NCBI GenBank assembly: GCA_964370855.1
Contig: CAYJMF010000041.1
Span: 1-37,140, forward strand
Source of the DNA: JAKLKS01 sp964370855
GTDB taxonomy: Bacteria > Planctomycetota > JAJSAM01 > JAKLKS01
Direction: 5' to 3'
DNA length: 37,140 bases
Shown here: piece by piece, positions 15,678 through 23,229 of the stretch
Position numbering within the stretch: position 1 is the stretch's first letter
How the letters are laid out: each line of letters starts with the position of its first letter
Translations under genes and position numbers: made by a program
The notes under the pieces: model-generated
The model's input: only the letters and a program-made list of their open reading frames with translations
Database searches by the model: none
What the model was told of the DNA's origin: nothing

Positions 15678-17111
15678 CTATCTCACGGAGACGCGGGTCT
15701 CCACGTGGACCCCGTACTTGCGCATGCGGTTGCGGACCGTGTCCCTCGAGACCCCGAGGGCCCGGGCGGCTCCCGAGATGTTCCCCCCGGAGCGTTCCAT
15801 GGCCTTCACCAGGGCGCGGAGCTCGAGGCGGCCGAGGTGGAGGTCGTCCCCGGGGTCGGCGGGAGATGAAGCCTCCGCCTCCTCTGCCCCCTTCGCCTCC
15901 CCCGCCGCCGCCCCCCGCACGGGCCGCTCCGGGATCCAAGGCGCGTTCCACGGGAGCATCGAGGCCGACAGCAGCGGCCCCTCGTCGAGCAGCACGATGC
16001 GCTCGATCACGTTCCGGAGCTCCCTCACGTTCCCCGGCCAGTCGTAGGCCGCCATCCGCGCCAGCGCCTCCGGGGCCACCCCCTCGAAGTGCTTCCGGAA
16101 CCGCTTGTTGAAGTGGTCGAGGAAGAGGAGCGCGAGGAGCGGCACGTCCTCCTTCCGCTCCCGGAGCGGGGGCACGAACAGCGGGACCACCATCAGCCGG
16201 TAGTAGAGGTCCTCCCGGAACCGCCCCGCGGCGATGGCCGCCCCGAGGTCCATGTTCGTGGCGGCCACGACCCGCACGTCCACCTCGAAGTCCCGGTTGC
16301 TCCCGAGGCGGCGGACCCGCTGGTCCTCGAGGAAGCGCAGGAGCTTCGCCTGGAGCGGCATCCCGAGCTCGCCGATCTCGTCGAGGAAGACGGTCCCGCC
16401 GTCGGCCGTCTCGAGCAGCCCGCGCTTCATCCGCTTCGCCCCCGTGAAGGCCCCCGGCTCGAAGCCGAAGAGCTCCGACTCGAGGAGCGATTCCGGGATG
16501 GCCGCGCAGTTGACCGGGACGAAGGCCCGCGGGGCGCGGGGGCTCGCCTGGTGCAGCGCGCGGGCGACGAGGTCCTTCCCCACGCCGGATTCCCCGAGGA
16601 CGAGCACCGTCGTCGCGGGGCTCCCGGCGACCTTGCGGATGTGCTCCCGGAGCGAGCGGACGAGGGGGGCGCGGCCGACGATGGCGTCCACGCCGTAGCG
16701 CTGCGTGTCGAGCTGCCGCAGGCGGGAGACCTCCTGCTCGAGCGCACGCGTCTCGAGGACCTTCCGGAGCGTGAGGCGGACCTGCTCCATGGAGAAGGGC
16801 TTGGGGAGGTAGTCCGCCGCCCCGCGGCGCATCGCCTCCACGGCGCTCGGGATGGAGGAGAAGGCCGTGATGACGACGATGGGCACCGAGGGATGGGCGG
16901 CCACGACCTCCGGCAGGAGCTCGAGCCCGTCCCGGTCGCGGAGGCGCAGCGCGAGGAGCACCAGGTCGAAGTGGGCGCCCTCCATGGCCGGGAGGACGTC
17001 GGCGGCGCGTTCGAGGGAGGTCACTCCGGTGCCGCCGCGGACGAGGTCGGCCACGACCCGCGCCCGGAGATCCGCATCGGGCTCGACCAGGAGCACGTGG
17101 ATTCGATGCAT
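15678..17111 (-). CDS. NtrC-family sigma54 activator with a non-phosphorylatable receiver
   Basis: The 477-residue protein has a receiver domain (1-120), an AAA+ domain (about 145-370) and a Fis-type HTH (about 435-475). The AAA+ part has Walker A GESGVGKD near residue 172, the sigma54-contacting GAFTGA near 219, and FLDEIGEL. It should therefore activate sigma54 RNA polymerase. The receiver keeps Thr (VITAFSS) and Lys (YLPKPF), but the acceptor Asp is Ala54 (DLVLLALRLRDRDG), and the second acidic pocket residue is Pro11 (VEPDAD). Phosphorylation control is thus unlikely. It is divergent from the Ehr-type operon at 17348, in the manner of HyfR beside hyf, and probably regulates it. ATG at 17111 has GGAGGG upstream. 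Confidence 0.9.
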   Translation of the reverse strand: MHRIHVLLVEPDADLRARVVADLVRGGTGVTSLERAADVLPAMEGAHFDLVLLALRLRDRDGLELLPEVVAAHPSVPIVVITAFSSIPSAVEAMRRGAADYLPKPFSMEQVRLTLRKVLETRALEQEVSRLRQLDTQRYGVDAIVGRAPLVRSLREHIRKVAGSPATTVLVLGESGVGKDLVARALHQASPRAPRAFVPVNCAAIPESLLESELFGFEPGAFTGAKRMKRGLLETADGGTVFLDEIGELGMPLQAKLLRFLEDQRVRRLGSNRDFEVDVRVVAATNMDLGAAIAAGRFREDLYYRLMVVPLFVPPLRERKEDVPLLALLFLDHFNKRFRKHFEGVAPEALARMAAYDWPGNVRELRNVIERIVLLDEGPLLSASMLPWNAPWIPERPVRGAAAGEAKGAEEAEASSPADPGDDLHLGRLELRALVKAMERSGGNISGAARALGVSRDTVRNRMRKYGVHVETRVSVR

Positions 17112-17159
17112 CCCTTCACCCTCCCGACCGGGGGAACGGCGTTCCAGGAGCGGGTCGCC

Positions 17160-17191
17160 AATCCGGCGGATTCTATGCAATCCGGCGGATT
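17160..17191. promoter_or_regulatory. Tandem palindromic operator, probable activator site
   Basis: AATCCGGCGGATT occurs twice, at 17160-17172 and 17179-17191. Each copy is a perfect palindrome of 6-bp halves around one central base. The centres are 19 bp apart, close to two helical turns. GGCGGATTTCCGCC at 17185-17198 adds another inverted pair. The site lies 49-80 bp upstream of the regulator's ATG and about 105-135 bp upstream of the sigma54-like promoter at 17295, the usual position of an enhancer site for an NtrC-type dimer. Confidence 0.6.
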
Positions 17192-17202
17192 TCCGCCAGA
17201 TC

Positions 17203-17220
17203 GGGGGGCCCGGGCCCCCC
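17203..17220. repeat. Perfect 18-bp GC palindrome
   Basis: GGGGGGCCCGGGCCCCCC is its own reverse complement. It lies between the tandem operator and the sigma54-like promoter, in a GC-only stretch to about 17245. It could extrude as a hairpin or just reflect base composition. Confidence 0.4.
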
Positions 17221-17294
17221 GGCGGGCCCGGCGGCGCCGGGCGCAAGGCCCTTCCCCCGGCGGGGTTGCGCCGGTGTGACCGGATCCCTCCCTT

Positions 17295-17309
17295 GGGCAC
17301 GCCCTGCGC
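17295..17309 (+). promoter_or_regulatory. Candidate sigma54 promoter of the Ehr-type operon
   Basis: GGGCACG-CCCT-GCGC has GG (17296-17297) and GC (17308-17309) separated by exactly 10 bases and the CACG that normally follows GG in the -24 box. The -12 box is weak (GCGC for TTGC). A start about 12 nt further on gives a leader of about 28 nt with AAGGAG before ATG 17348. The facing sigma54 activator and its operator support it. Confidence 0.5.
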
Positions 17310-17347
17310 GCCCGGGGACGGCGGTGGAACCGGAAGGAGCCCACGTC

Positions 17348-17569
17348 ATGGTCAGCATCGGCCGACGGGTCAGGCCGGGAACCCCGGCGCCGGTCCGGGG
17401 CACCTACGGCTGCACGGAGCCGGGCTGCACCGGGAGCTTCATCGCCTCCATGAAGGGGACCCCGCTGCCCCCCGCGCATCACCCCGACGCGCTCTGGATG
17501 GTGACGGAGGTCTGGAAGGGGAAGCCCCCGTCCCGCCCCCCCGCCGCCGGCCGCCGACAGGAGGAATGA
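17348..17569 (+). CDS. Small Cys-containing protein, resembles YjzC-type
   Basis: The 73-residue protein reads RPGTPAPVRGTYGCTEPGC and then KGTPLPPAHHPDALWMVTEV. The pattern RPG-x2-AP-x2-G-x-Y followed by KG-x-PLPP resembles small YjzC-like proteins of unknown function, and the Cys22/Cys27 pair may bind metal. AAGGAG lies 8-9 nt before ATG. Its TGA overlaps the first possible ATG of the next gene, so it is the first gene of the Ehr-type operon. A role in that operon is not known. Confidence 0.55.
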   Translation: MVSIGRRVRPGTPAPVRGTYGCTEPGCTGSFIASMKGTPLPPAHHPDALWMVTEVWKGKPPSRPPAAGRRQEE

Positions 17570-17571
17570 CC

Positions 17572-18267
17572 ATGGTGCTGACCCTCGACGACGTGGCGCA
17601 TCTTCTCTGCGTGAGCCGGGAGGTCGTCCGCGTCTGGATCCAGGGGGAGGGCCTGCCGGCGCACCACGTCGGGCGGGACCTCCGCCTGAACCGCACCGAG
17701 GTGCTGGAGTGGGCGATGGCCCGCGGCATCCCCCTCTCCACGGACATGCCCGACGGTCCGGGCGACGACGAACCGCTCTCCTCCCTCGTGGAGGCCCTGC
17801 GCGCCGGCGGCGTGCACGGGGGGATCGCGGGGCGCGACAAGCGCGAGGTCCTGCGGTCCGCCGTGGAGACGCTCCACCTCCGGGAGAAGATCGACCGGGA
17901 CTCCCTGCTGGCGGTGCTCCTCGCCCGCGAGTCCCTCGGCTCGACGGGGGTCGGCGACGGCATCGCCATCCCCCACGTGCGGAACCCCATCGTGATCCAC
18001 CTCGCCCCGCCCGCCGTGAGCCTCTGCTTCCTCGGGACGCCCGTGGACTTCGACGCCTTCGACGGGAAGCCGGTCCACACCCTGTTCCTCATGACGAGCC
18101 CGTCGGTGCGGATCCACCAGCACCTCCTCTCGAGGCTCTCCGTCGCCCTGCGGCACCCGGAGCTCCGGGCGGTCCTCGCCGCGCGGGAGGAGCCGGAGCG
18201 GATCCTCGAGGCCTTCCGCCGCATCGAGAAGGCGCTCCCCGCGCCCTGGGGAGGCGGAACGGGATGA
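17572..18267 (+). CDS. HTH-PTS IIA(Ntr/Fru)-type regulatory protein
   Basis: The 231-residue protein joins an N-terminal excisionase/MerR-like helix-turn-helix (about 1-58: LTLDDVAHLLCVSREVVRVWI, then VGRDLRLNRTEVLEWA) to a PTS IIA domain of the fructose/nitrogen type (about 75-225). The phospho-acceptor is His135 in GDGIAIPHVRNP, so the domain should accept phosphate from an HPr or NPr protein. Such proteins sense PTS phosphorylation and here could tie the membrane complex to carbon or nitrogen state. ATG 17572 is preferred over 17566 because AGGAGG (17559-17564) is 7 nt away rather than 1. It overlaps hyfB by ATGA. PTS genes inside hyf-like operons are unusual. Confidence 0.8.
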   Translation: MVLTLDDVAHLLCVSREVVRVWIQGEGLPAHHVGRDLRLNRTEVLEWAMARGIPLSTDMPDGPGDDEPLSSLVEALRAGGVHGGIAGRDKREVLRSAVETLHLREKIDRDSLLAVLLARESLGSTGVGDGIAIPHVRNPIVIHLAPPAVSLCFLGTPVDFDAFDGKPVHTLFLMTSPSVRIHQHLLSRLSVALRHPELRAVLAAREEPERILEAFRRIEKALPAPWGGGTG

Positions 18268-20240
18268 CGACCGCCGCCGTCGCCGTCGCAGGGGCGGGGC
18301 TCTTCCTCGCGTCGGGGCTGCTGGCGATCCGGCTGCCCGGGCGCGCGACGGCCCTCCTTTCCGTCCTCGCGGGGGCCGTCGTGGCCCTGGCCGGCCTCGC
18401 GGGCCTCTACGGGGCCCCCTCCTCGGAGATCTCCGTCCCCTGGGCGGTCCCCGGCGGATCCCTCCACGCGGCGGTGGACCCCCTCACGGCGTTCTTCCTC
18501 GTGCCCGTCGGGATCCTCGGGGGGCTCGGCCCCCTGTACGCCGTCCGCTACTGGGCCGACGCCGACCATCCCGGGAGCCACCGCATGGTCCGCGGGGCCT
18601 ACGGCGTGCTCGCCGCGTCGCTCTGCGGCGTCCTCCTCGCGCGGAACGGGGTCCTCTTCCTCGCCGCGTGGGAGATCATGGCCGTCGCCGCCTTCATCCT
18701 CGTCGCCACGGAGCACGGCCGCGCGGAGGTGCGGGAGGCGGCCTTCATCTACCTCGTCGCCACCCACCTCTCGGGGCTCTGCCTCTGGGCCTTCTTCGCG
18801 AGGGTCGAGACCGCCACGGGGGTGTTCGGGTTCGCGCGCCTCCCCGGGGGGCCGGCCGCGACCTGGACCCTGCTCCTCGGGCTCGCCGCCTTCGGGATCA
18901 AGGCGGGCTTCATGCCCCTGCACCTCTGGCTCCCCGGGGCCCACGCGGCCGCGCCGACCCACGTGTCGGCCTTCATGTCGGGGGTCCTCCTGAAGATGGG
19001 GATCTACGGCATCGTCCGCATGGCGGGCCTCGCCCCGGAGGCGCCGCCGGGCTTCGGCGCCGTCGTCCTGGTCGTCGGCGCGGCGAGCGCCGTGGGAGGT
19101 GTCGCCTTCGCCCTCGGGCAGCACGACCTCAAGCGCCTCCTCGCGTACCACAGCGTGGAGAACATCGGGATCATCCTCATGGGGATCGGGCTGGCGATTC
19201 TCGGGAGGAGCGCGGGCCGCCCGGAGTGGGTCGTCCTCGGCATCGCCGGCGGGCTCCTCCACGTCTGGAACCACGCCTTCTTCAAGGGCCTCCTCTTCTA
19301 CGCCGCGGGAGCGGTGATCCACGCGACGGGCACCCGGGCCATGGACCGGCTCGGGGGGCTCTCGAGGCGGATGCCCTGGACCGGGTCCCTCTTCCTCGTC
19401 GGGGCCGTCGCCATCGCGGGCCTGCCTCCCCTCAACGGCTTCGTGAGCGAACTCCTCATCTACCTCGGGCTCTTCCGCGCGGCGACTCCCGGGGGATCCC
19501 TCTTCGTCGCCCTCGCCGCTCCCGTCCTCGCCGTCGTGGGAGCCCTCGCCGTGGCGTGCTTCGTGAAGGTCGTCGGCGCGGTCTTCCTCGGCGAGCCGAG
19601 GACCGCGGAGGCCGCGGGGGCCCGCGAGGCGCCGGCGGCGATGCTCGTCCCCATGGGCGTCCTCGCCCTGGCCTGCGTCCTCATCGGGCTCCTCCCGCCG
19701 ATCCTCGCCCCGGCCCTGGACCGGGTCGCCGCCGGCTTCGCCCCGGGGATGGCGGCGGGGCTCGCCCCCGTCGCGACCCTGGCGCCCCTCGGGGTCGTCT
19801 CCTTCGCCGGCATCGCCCTGGCGGGGGCCTGCGTCCTCCTCTTCCGCCTCCCCTTCCGCCCCGTCGCCGAGGCGCCGCGCGCCGGGACCTGGGACTGCGG
19901 CTACGCCGCCCCGACCCCGCGCATCCAGTACACCGCCTCCTCCTTCGCGGACTCCCTCGTCGGGATCCTCTCCGGGATCCTCCGCCCCGGGGTCCGCGGC
20001 CCCGTCGTCACCGGCGTCCACCCCGGGCCGTCGCGCTTCGAGGTCCACGTGGACGACGCGGTCCTCGATGGCGCCGCCCGCCCGGCCTTCCGGAGGCTGG
20101 AGGCCGTCCTCGCCCGGTTCCGCATGCTCCAGGGAGGCCAGGTGCAGTCCTACGTCCTCTTCATCGCCGTCACCGCCCTCGTGCTGCTCGCGGGCGTGCT
20201 CCCCCTCGGCTCGATCCTCGGGGCGCTGTGGGGCCGGTGA
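18264..20240 (+). CDS. hyfB: HyfB-like proton-translocating subunit (Ehr complex)
   Basis: The 658-residue membrane protein belongs to the NuoL/M/N and Mrp antiporter family in its HyfB/HycC branch, and its length matches. FGIKAGFMPLHLWLPGAHAAAPTHVSAFMSG contains the conserved channel Lys213 and His residues. DLKRLLAYHSVENIGIILMG and NHAFFKGLLF are further family motifs. After the 14-helix core comes the HyfB-specific cytoplasmic stretch WDCGYAAPTPRIQYTASSFA and a last membrane span. It should move protons or Na+ in the membrane arm. Its start overlaps the PTS gene stop (ATGA), with GGGGAGG upstream. HyfC, HyfE and HyfF follow closely. Confidence 0.9.
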   Translation: MTTAAVAVAGAGLFLASGLLAIRLPGRATALLSVLAGAVVALAGLAGLYGAPSSEISVPWAVPGGSLHAAVDPLTAFFLVPVGILGGLGPLYAVRYWADADHPGSHRMVRGAYGVLAASLCGVLLARNGVLFLAAWEIMAVAAFILVATEHGRAEVREAAFIYLVATHLSGLCLWAFFARVETATGVFGFARLPGGPAATWTLLLGLAAFGIKAGFMPLHLWLPGAHAAAPTHVSAFMSGVLLKMGIYGIVRMAGLAPEAPPGFGAVVLVVGAASAVGGVAFALGQHDLKRLLAYHSVENIGIILMGIGLAILGRSAGRPEWVVLGIAGGLLHVWNHAFFKGLLFYAAGAVIHATGTRAMDRLGGLSRRMPWTGSLFLVGAVAIAGLPPLNGFVSELLIYLGLFRAATPGGSLFVALAAPVLAVVGALAVACFVKVVGAVFLGEPRTAEAAGAREAPAAMLVPMGVLALACVLIGLLPPILAPALDRVAAGFAPGMAAGLAPVATLAPLGVVSFAGIALAGACVLLFRLPFRPVAEAPRAGTWDCGYAAPTPRIQYTASSFADSLVGILSGILRPGVRGPVVTGVHPGPSRFEVHVDDAVLDGAARPAFRRLEAVLARFRMLQGGQVQSYVLFIAVTALVLLAGVLPLGSILGALWGR

Positions 20241-20247
20241 CCTGATC

Positions 20248-21156
20248 GTGGATCCCCTCCCCGTCCTCGGCCAGGCCTTCGACGCGGCGGCGATCCTCGC
20301 CCTGCCCCCGCTCCTCCTCGGCGTCGCCGCCCGGACCAGGGCCGGGTTCGCGGGCCGCACGGGGGCCGGCGTCCTCCAGCCCTACCGGGACCTCCGCCGG
20401 CTGGCGGGGAAGGGGCTCGTCCTCAGCCGGACGACGACGTGGGTCTTCCGGGCCGCCCCCGTCGTCACCCTGGCGGCGACCCTCTTCGCGGGCCTGCTGA
20501 TCCCCCTCGGTCCCGGAAGATCGCCGCTCGGGTTCGAGGGGGACCTCGTGCTCTTCGCCTACCTCCTCTCCCTCGGGAGGTTCTTCACGACGGCGGCCGC
20601 CATGGACACCGGCTCCCCCTTCGAGGGGATGGGGGCCGCGCGGGAGGTCACCTTCGGGTGCCTCGCCGAGCCGGCGGTCTTCTTCGCGCTCCTCTGCCTC
20701 GTCCGCCTGTCGGGCTCGCTCTCCCTCGGCGCGATGCTGGCGGCGCCCGTGGACGGGCACGTCGCCTCCGTGGTCCTGTGCGTCGCGGGCCTGCTCGTGG
20801 TGCTGCTCCTCGAGTGCTCGCGCGTCCCCTTCGACGACCCGACCACCCACCTCGAGCTGACCATGATCCACGAGGCCATGGTCCTCGACCACGGCGGCCC
20901 CCTGCTCGGGGTCATCCACTACGGGGCCGCGATCAAGCTCTTCGTCCTCGGGACCATCGTCGTCCGCCTCGCCCTGCCCGTCCCCTCCTCCCCCTGGCTC
21001 GGGCGGATCGAGCTCGCGGCCGGGCTCCTCCTCCTCTCGGTCCTCGTGGGGACCGTGGAGTCCATGACGGCCCGGATACGGATGAGCCGGGTCCCGACCC
21101 TCATCCTCGGGGCGGCGTTCCTCACCGCCTTCGCCTTCCTGCTGATGGTGCGCTGA
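20248..21156 (+). CDS. hyfC: HyfC-like membrane subunit (NuoH homologue)
   Basis: This 302-residue protein of about eight spans matches HyfC/HycD, the NuoH homologue that joins the membrane arm to the peripheral arm. Visible motifs are GVLQPYRDLRRLAGKG near the N-terminus, AAMDTGSPFEGMGAAREV in the middle, and ECSRVPFDDPTTHLELTMIHEAMVLD, which is typical of the family. The start is taken as GTG at 20248, 7 nt after the hyfB stop; no better ATG lies in frame. Its stop overlaps the ATG of hyfE (TGATG), which indicates coupled translation. Confidence 0.9.
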   Translation: MDPLPVLGQAFDAAAILALPPLLLGVAARTRAGFAGRTGAGVLQPYRDLRRLAGKGLVLSRTTTWVFRAAPVVTLAATLFAGLLIPLGPGRSPLGFEGDLVLFAYLLSLGRFFTTAAAMDTGSPFEGMGAAREVTFGCLAEPAVFFALLCLVRLSGSLSLGAMLAAPVDGHVASVVLCVAGLLVVLLLECSRVPFDDPTTHLELTMIHEAMVLDHGGPLLGVIHYGAAIKLFVLGTIVVRLALPVPSSPWLGRIELAAGLLLLSVLVGTVESMTARIRMSRVPTLILGAAFLTAFAFLLMVR

Positions 21157-21800
21157 TGGGGACGACCCTCGACGCCCTGCTCGTGCTCGTCTTCGTGCTC
21201 GACATCTACATGCTCGGCACGAGCCGGATGTCCGCCGTCATCCGGACGGTGGCCGTCCAGGGGGTCCTCCTCGGGGTCATGCCGATCCTCGTCCACGGGC
21301 GGTTCGAGGCGGAGGCGGCCCTCGTCGGCGTCGGGACCGTCGTGCTCAAGGGGATCGTCATCCCCTCCATGCTCTTCCGGGCGGTCCGGGAGGTGCACAT
21401 CCGGCGGGAGGTCGAGCCCGTGGTGGGGTACGGGACGTCCATGCTCCTCGGCAGCGTCGGGGCGTGCCTCGCGCTCCTCTTCTCCCGGCACGTCCCCCTC
21501 GCCCCCGGCGAGGAGGGGAGCCTGCTGGTCCCGGCCTCCCTGGCGACGGTCCTCACCGGCTTCCTCCTCCTGACCACGCGGCTGAAGGCGGTGAGCCAGG
21601 TGCTCGGGTACCTCGTGCTGGAGAACGGGGTCTTCATCTTCGGCCTCCTCCTCCTGAAGTCCGTCCCGCTCCTCGTGGAGGCGGGGGTGCTCCTCGACCT
21701 CGTCGTGGCCATCTTCGTCATGGGGATCATCCTCGACCACATCCGCCGCGAGTTCTCCTCCATCGACACGCGGGACTTCTCCACGCTGAAGGAGGAGTGA
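21156..21800 (+). CDS. hyfE: HyfE-like membrane subunit (NuoK-like)
   Basis: The 214-residue protein has about seven spans. Its C-terminal half carries LGYLVLENGVFIFGLLLL, the NuoK/MnhC-like motif with the buried Glu in LEN, and VAIFVMGIILDHIRREFSSI, which is typical for HyfE. It belongs to the proton-translocating membrane arm. ATG overlaps the hyfC stop. AAGGAGGAG within the last codons serves as ribosome site for hyfF. Confidence 0.88.
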   Translation: MGTTLDALLVLVFVLDIYMLGTSRMSAVIRTVAVQGVLLGVMPILVHGRFEAEAALVGVGTVVLKGIVIPSMLFRAVREVHIRREVEPVVGYGTSMLLGSVGACLALLFSRHVPLAPGEEGSLLVPASLATVLTGFLLLTTRLKAVSQVLGYLVLENGVFIFGLLLLKSVPLLVEAGVLLDLVVAIFVMGIILDHIRREFSSIDTRDFSTLKEE

Positions 21801-21801
21801 G

Positions 21802-23229
21802 ATGGCCCTCCTGCTCCTTCTCCTCCCCGCCCTCGGTGCGCTCCTCGCCTTCGCCCTCCCGTCGGCCCGGGCGCGCCCCCTCGTCCTCCTCGCGGCGGCG
21901 GGGGGCCACCTCGCGGTCACCGCCGCCGTCCTCTCCGGGATCGTGCCGCCGCCGGACGGGGCGTGGCTCTGGCTGGACCCGCCGGGACGCGTCGTCCTCG
22001 GCCTCGTCTCCGTCCTCTTCTTCGGGTGCTCGGTCTACGCCGTCGGCTACCTCCGGGACCGCGAGGACCGGCCGAACCGCGTCTTCACGGCCTGCCTGGG
22101 CGCGCTGCTCGGCGTCATCACGCTGGCGGTCCTCGCCCGGCACCTCGGGCTGATGTGGGTCGCCATCGAGGCCTCGGCCCTCGCGGCGGCCCCCCTCATC
22201 TACTTCAACCACAACGCGCGGTCCATCGAGGCGACGTGGAAGTACCTCCTCGTCGGGTCCGTGGGCGTCGCCCTCGCCCTCCTCGGAACGTTCTTCCTCG
22301 CCTACGCCGCCGTCTGCTCGGGGACGGACGTGCCGCTGCGGTTCGACGACCTCGCGGCCGCCGCGCCCCGGCTCTCCGCCCCCTGGGTCAAGGCGGCCTT
22401 CGTCCTCCTCCTCGTCGGCTACGGGACGAAGATGGGCCTCGCCCCGATGCACACCTGGAAGCCCGACGCCTACGGCGAGGCCCCGGGGCTCGCGGGGGCC
22501 CTGCTCGCCGGCGGGGTGACCAGCGCGGCGTTCCTGGCCATCGTCCGGGCGCTCCGCATCTGCGACGCCGCCGGCGAGGGCCCCTTCGCCCGGAGGCTCC
22601 TCGTCCTCATGGGCCTGGTGTCCATGGGGGTGGCCGGCGCCCTCATGGCGGGCCGGAGGGACTTCAAGCGGATGCTGGCCTACTCGAGCGTGGAGCACAT
22701 GGGGATCCTGGCCCTCGGCATGGGGATCGGGGGGCTCGGCGCCTTCGGCGCCATGCTGCACCTCGTCTGCAACGGGCTGACGAAGGGGGTCCTCTTCCTG
22801 TCCGCGGCGAACCTCCACCGGGCCTACGGGAGCAAGTCCGCGGACGCGGTCTCGGGGACCCTCCGGCGCGTCCCCCTGTCCGGCTCCCTCTTCCTCGCGG
22901 GGTTCTTCGCCGTCACCGGCTCGCCCCCCTTCGGCCCCTTCCTGTCGGAGCTGACCATCGCCAAGGCGGCCTTCGGATCGGGGCACGGGCTCGCCGGCGC
23001 CCTCTACCTCGCGTTCCTCATGGTGGTCTTCATCGGGATGGGGGCCACGGTCCTGCGGATCTCCCTCGGCGACGGTCCGGAGCCGAAGGCGGGGTGGCGG
23101 GAGCGGCTCCTGACCTCGGTCCCCGTCGTCGGGTTCCTCCTCCTCGTGCTGCTCCTCGGCGTGCACCTCCCGGCCCCCCTGGACGCGGCGCTGCGCGCGG
23201 CCGCCGCCTGGACGGAGGGCGGCCGATGA
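21802..23229 (+). CDS. hyfF: HyfF-like antiporter subunit (second NuoL/M homologue)
   Basis: The 475-residue membrane protein of the NuoL/M family has GYGTKMGLAPMHTWKPDAYGEAP, the HyfF pattern with channel Lys210, and DFKRMLAYSSVEHMGILALG. The acidic residue in WVAIEASALAAAPLIYF matches the membrane Glu of the family. It is the second ion channel beside HyfB; no HyfD-like third one is present. ATG 21802 follows AAGGAGG. It overlaps the next gene by ATGA. Confidence 0.9.
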   Translation: MALLLLLLPALGALLAFALPSARARPLVLLAAAGGHLAVTAAVLSGIVPPPDGAWLWLDPPGRVVLGLVSVLFFGCSVYAVGYLRDREDRPNRVFTACLGALLGVITLAVLARHLGLMWVAIEASALAAAPLIYFNHNARSIEATWKYLLVGSVGVALALLGTFFLAYAAVCSGTDVPLRFDDLAAAAPRLSAPWVKAAFVLLLVGYGTKMGLAPMHTWKPDAYGEAPGLAGALLAGGVTSAAFLAIVRALRICDAAGEGPFARRLLVLMGLVSMGVAGALMAGRRDFKRMLAYSSVEHMGILALGMGIGGLGAFGAMLHLVCNGLTKGVLFLSAANLHRAYGSKSADAVSGTLRRVPLSGSLFLAGFFAVTGSPPFGPFLSELTIAKAAFGSGHGLAGALYLAFLMVVFIGMGATVLRISLGDGPEPKAGWRERLLTSVPVVGFLLLVLLLGVHLPAPLDAALRAAAAWTEGGR

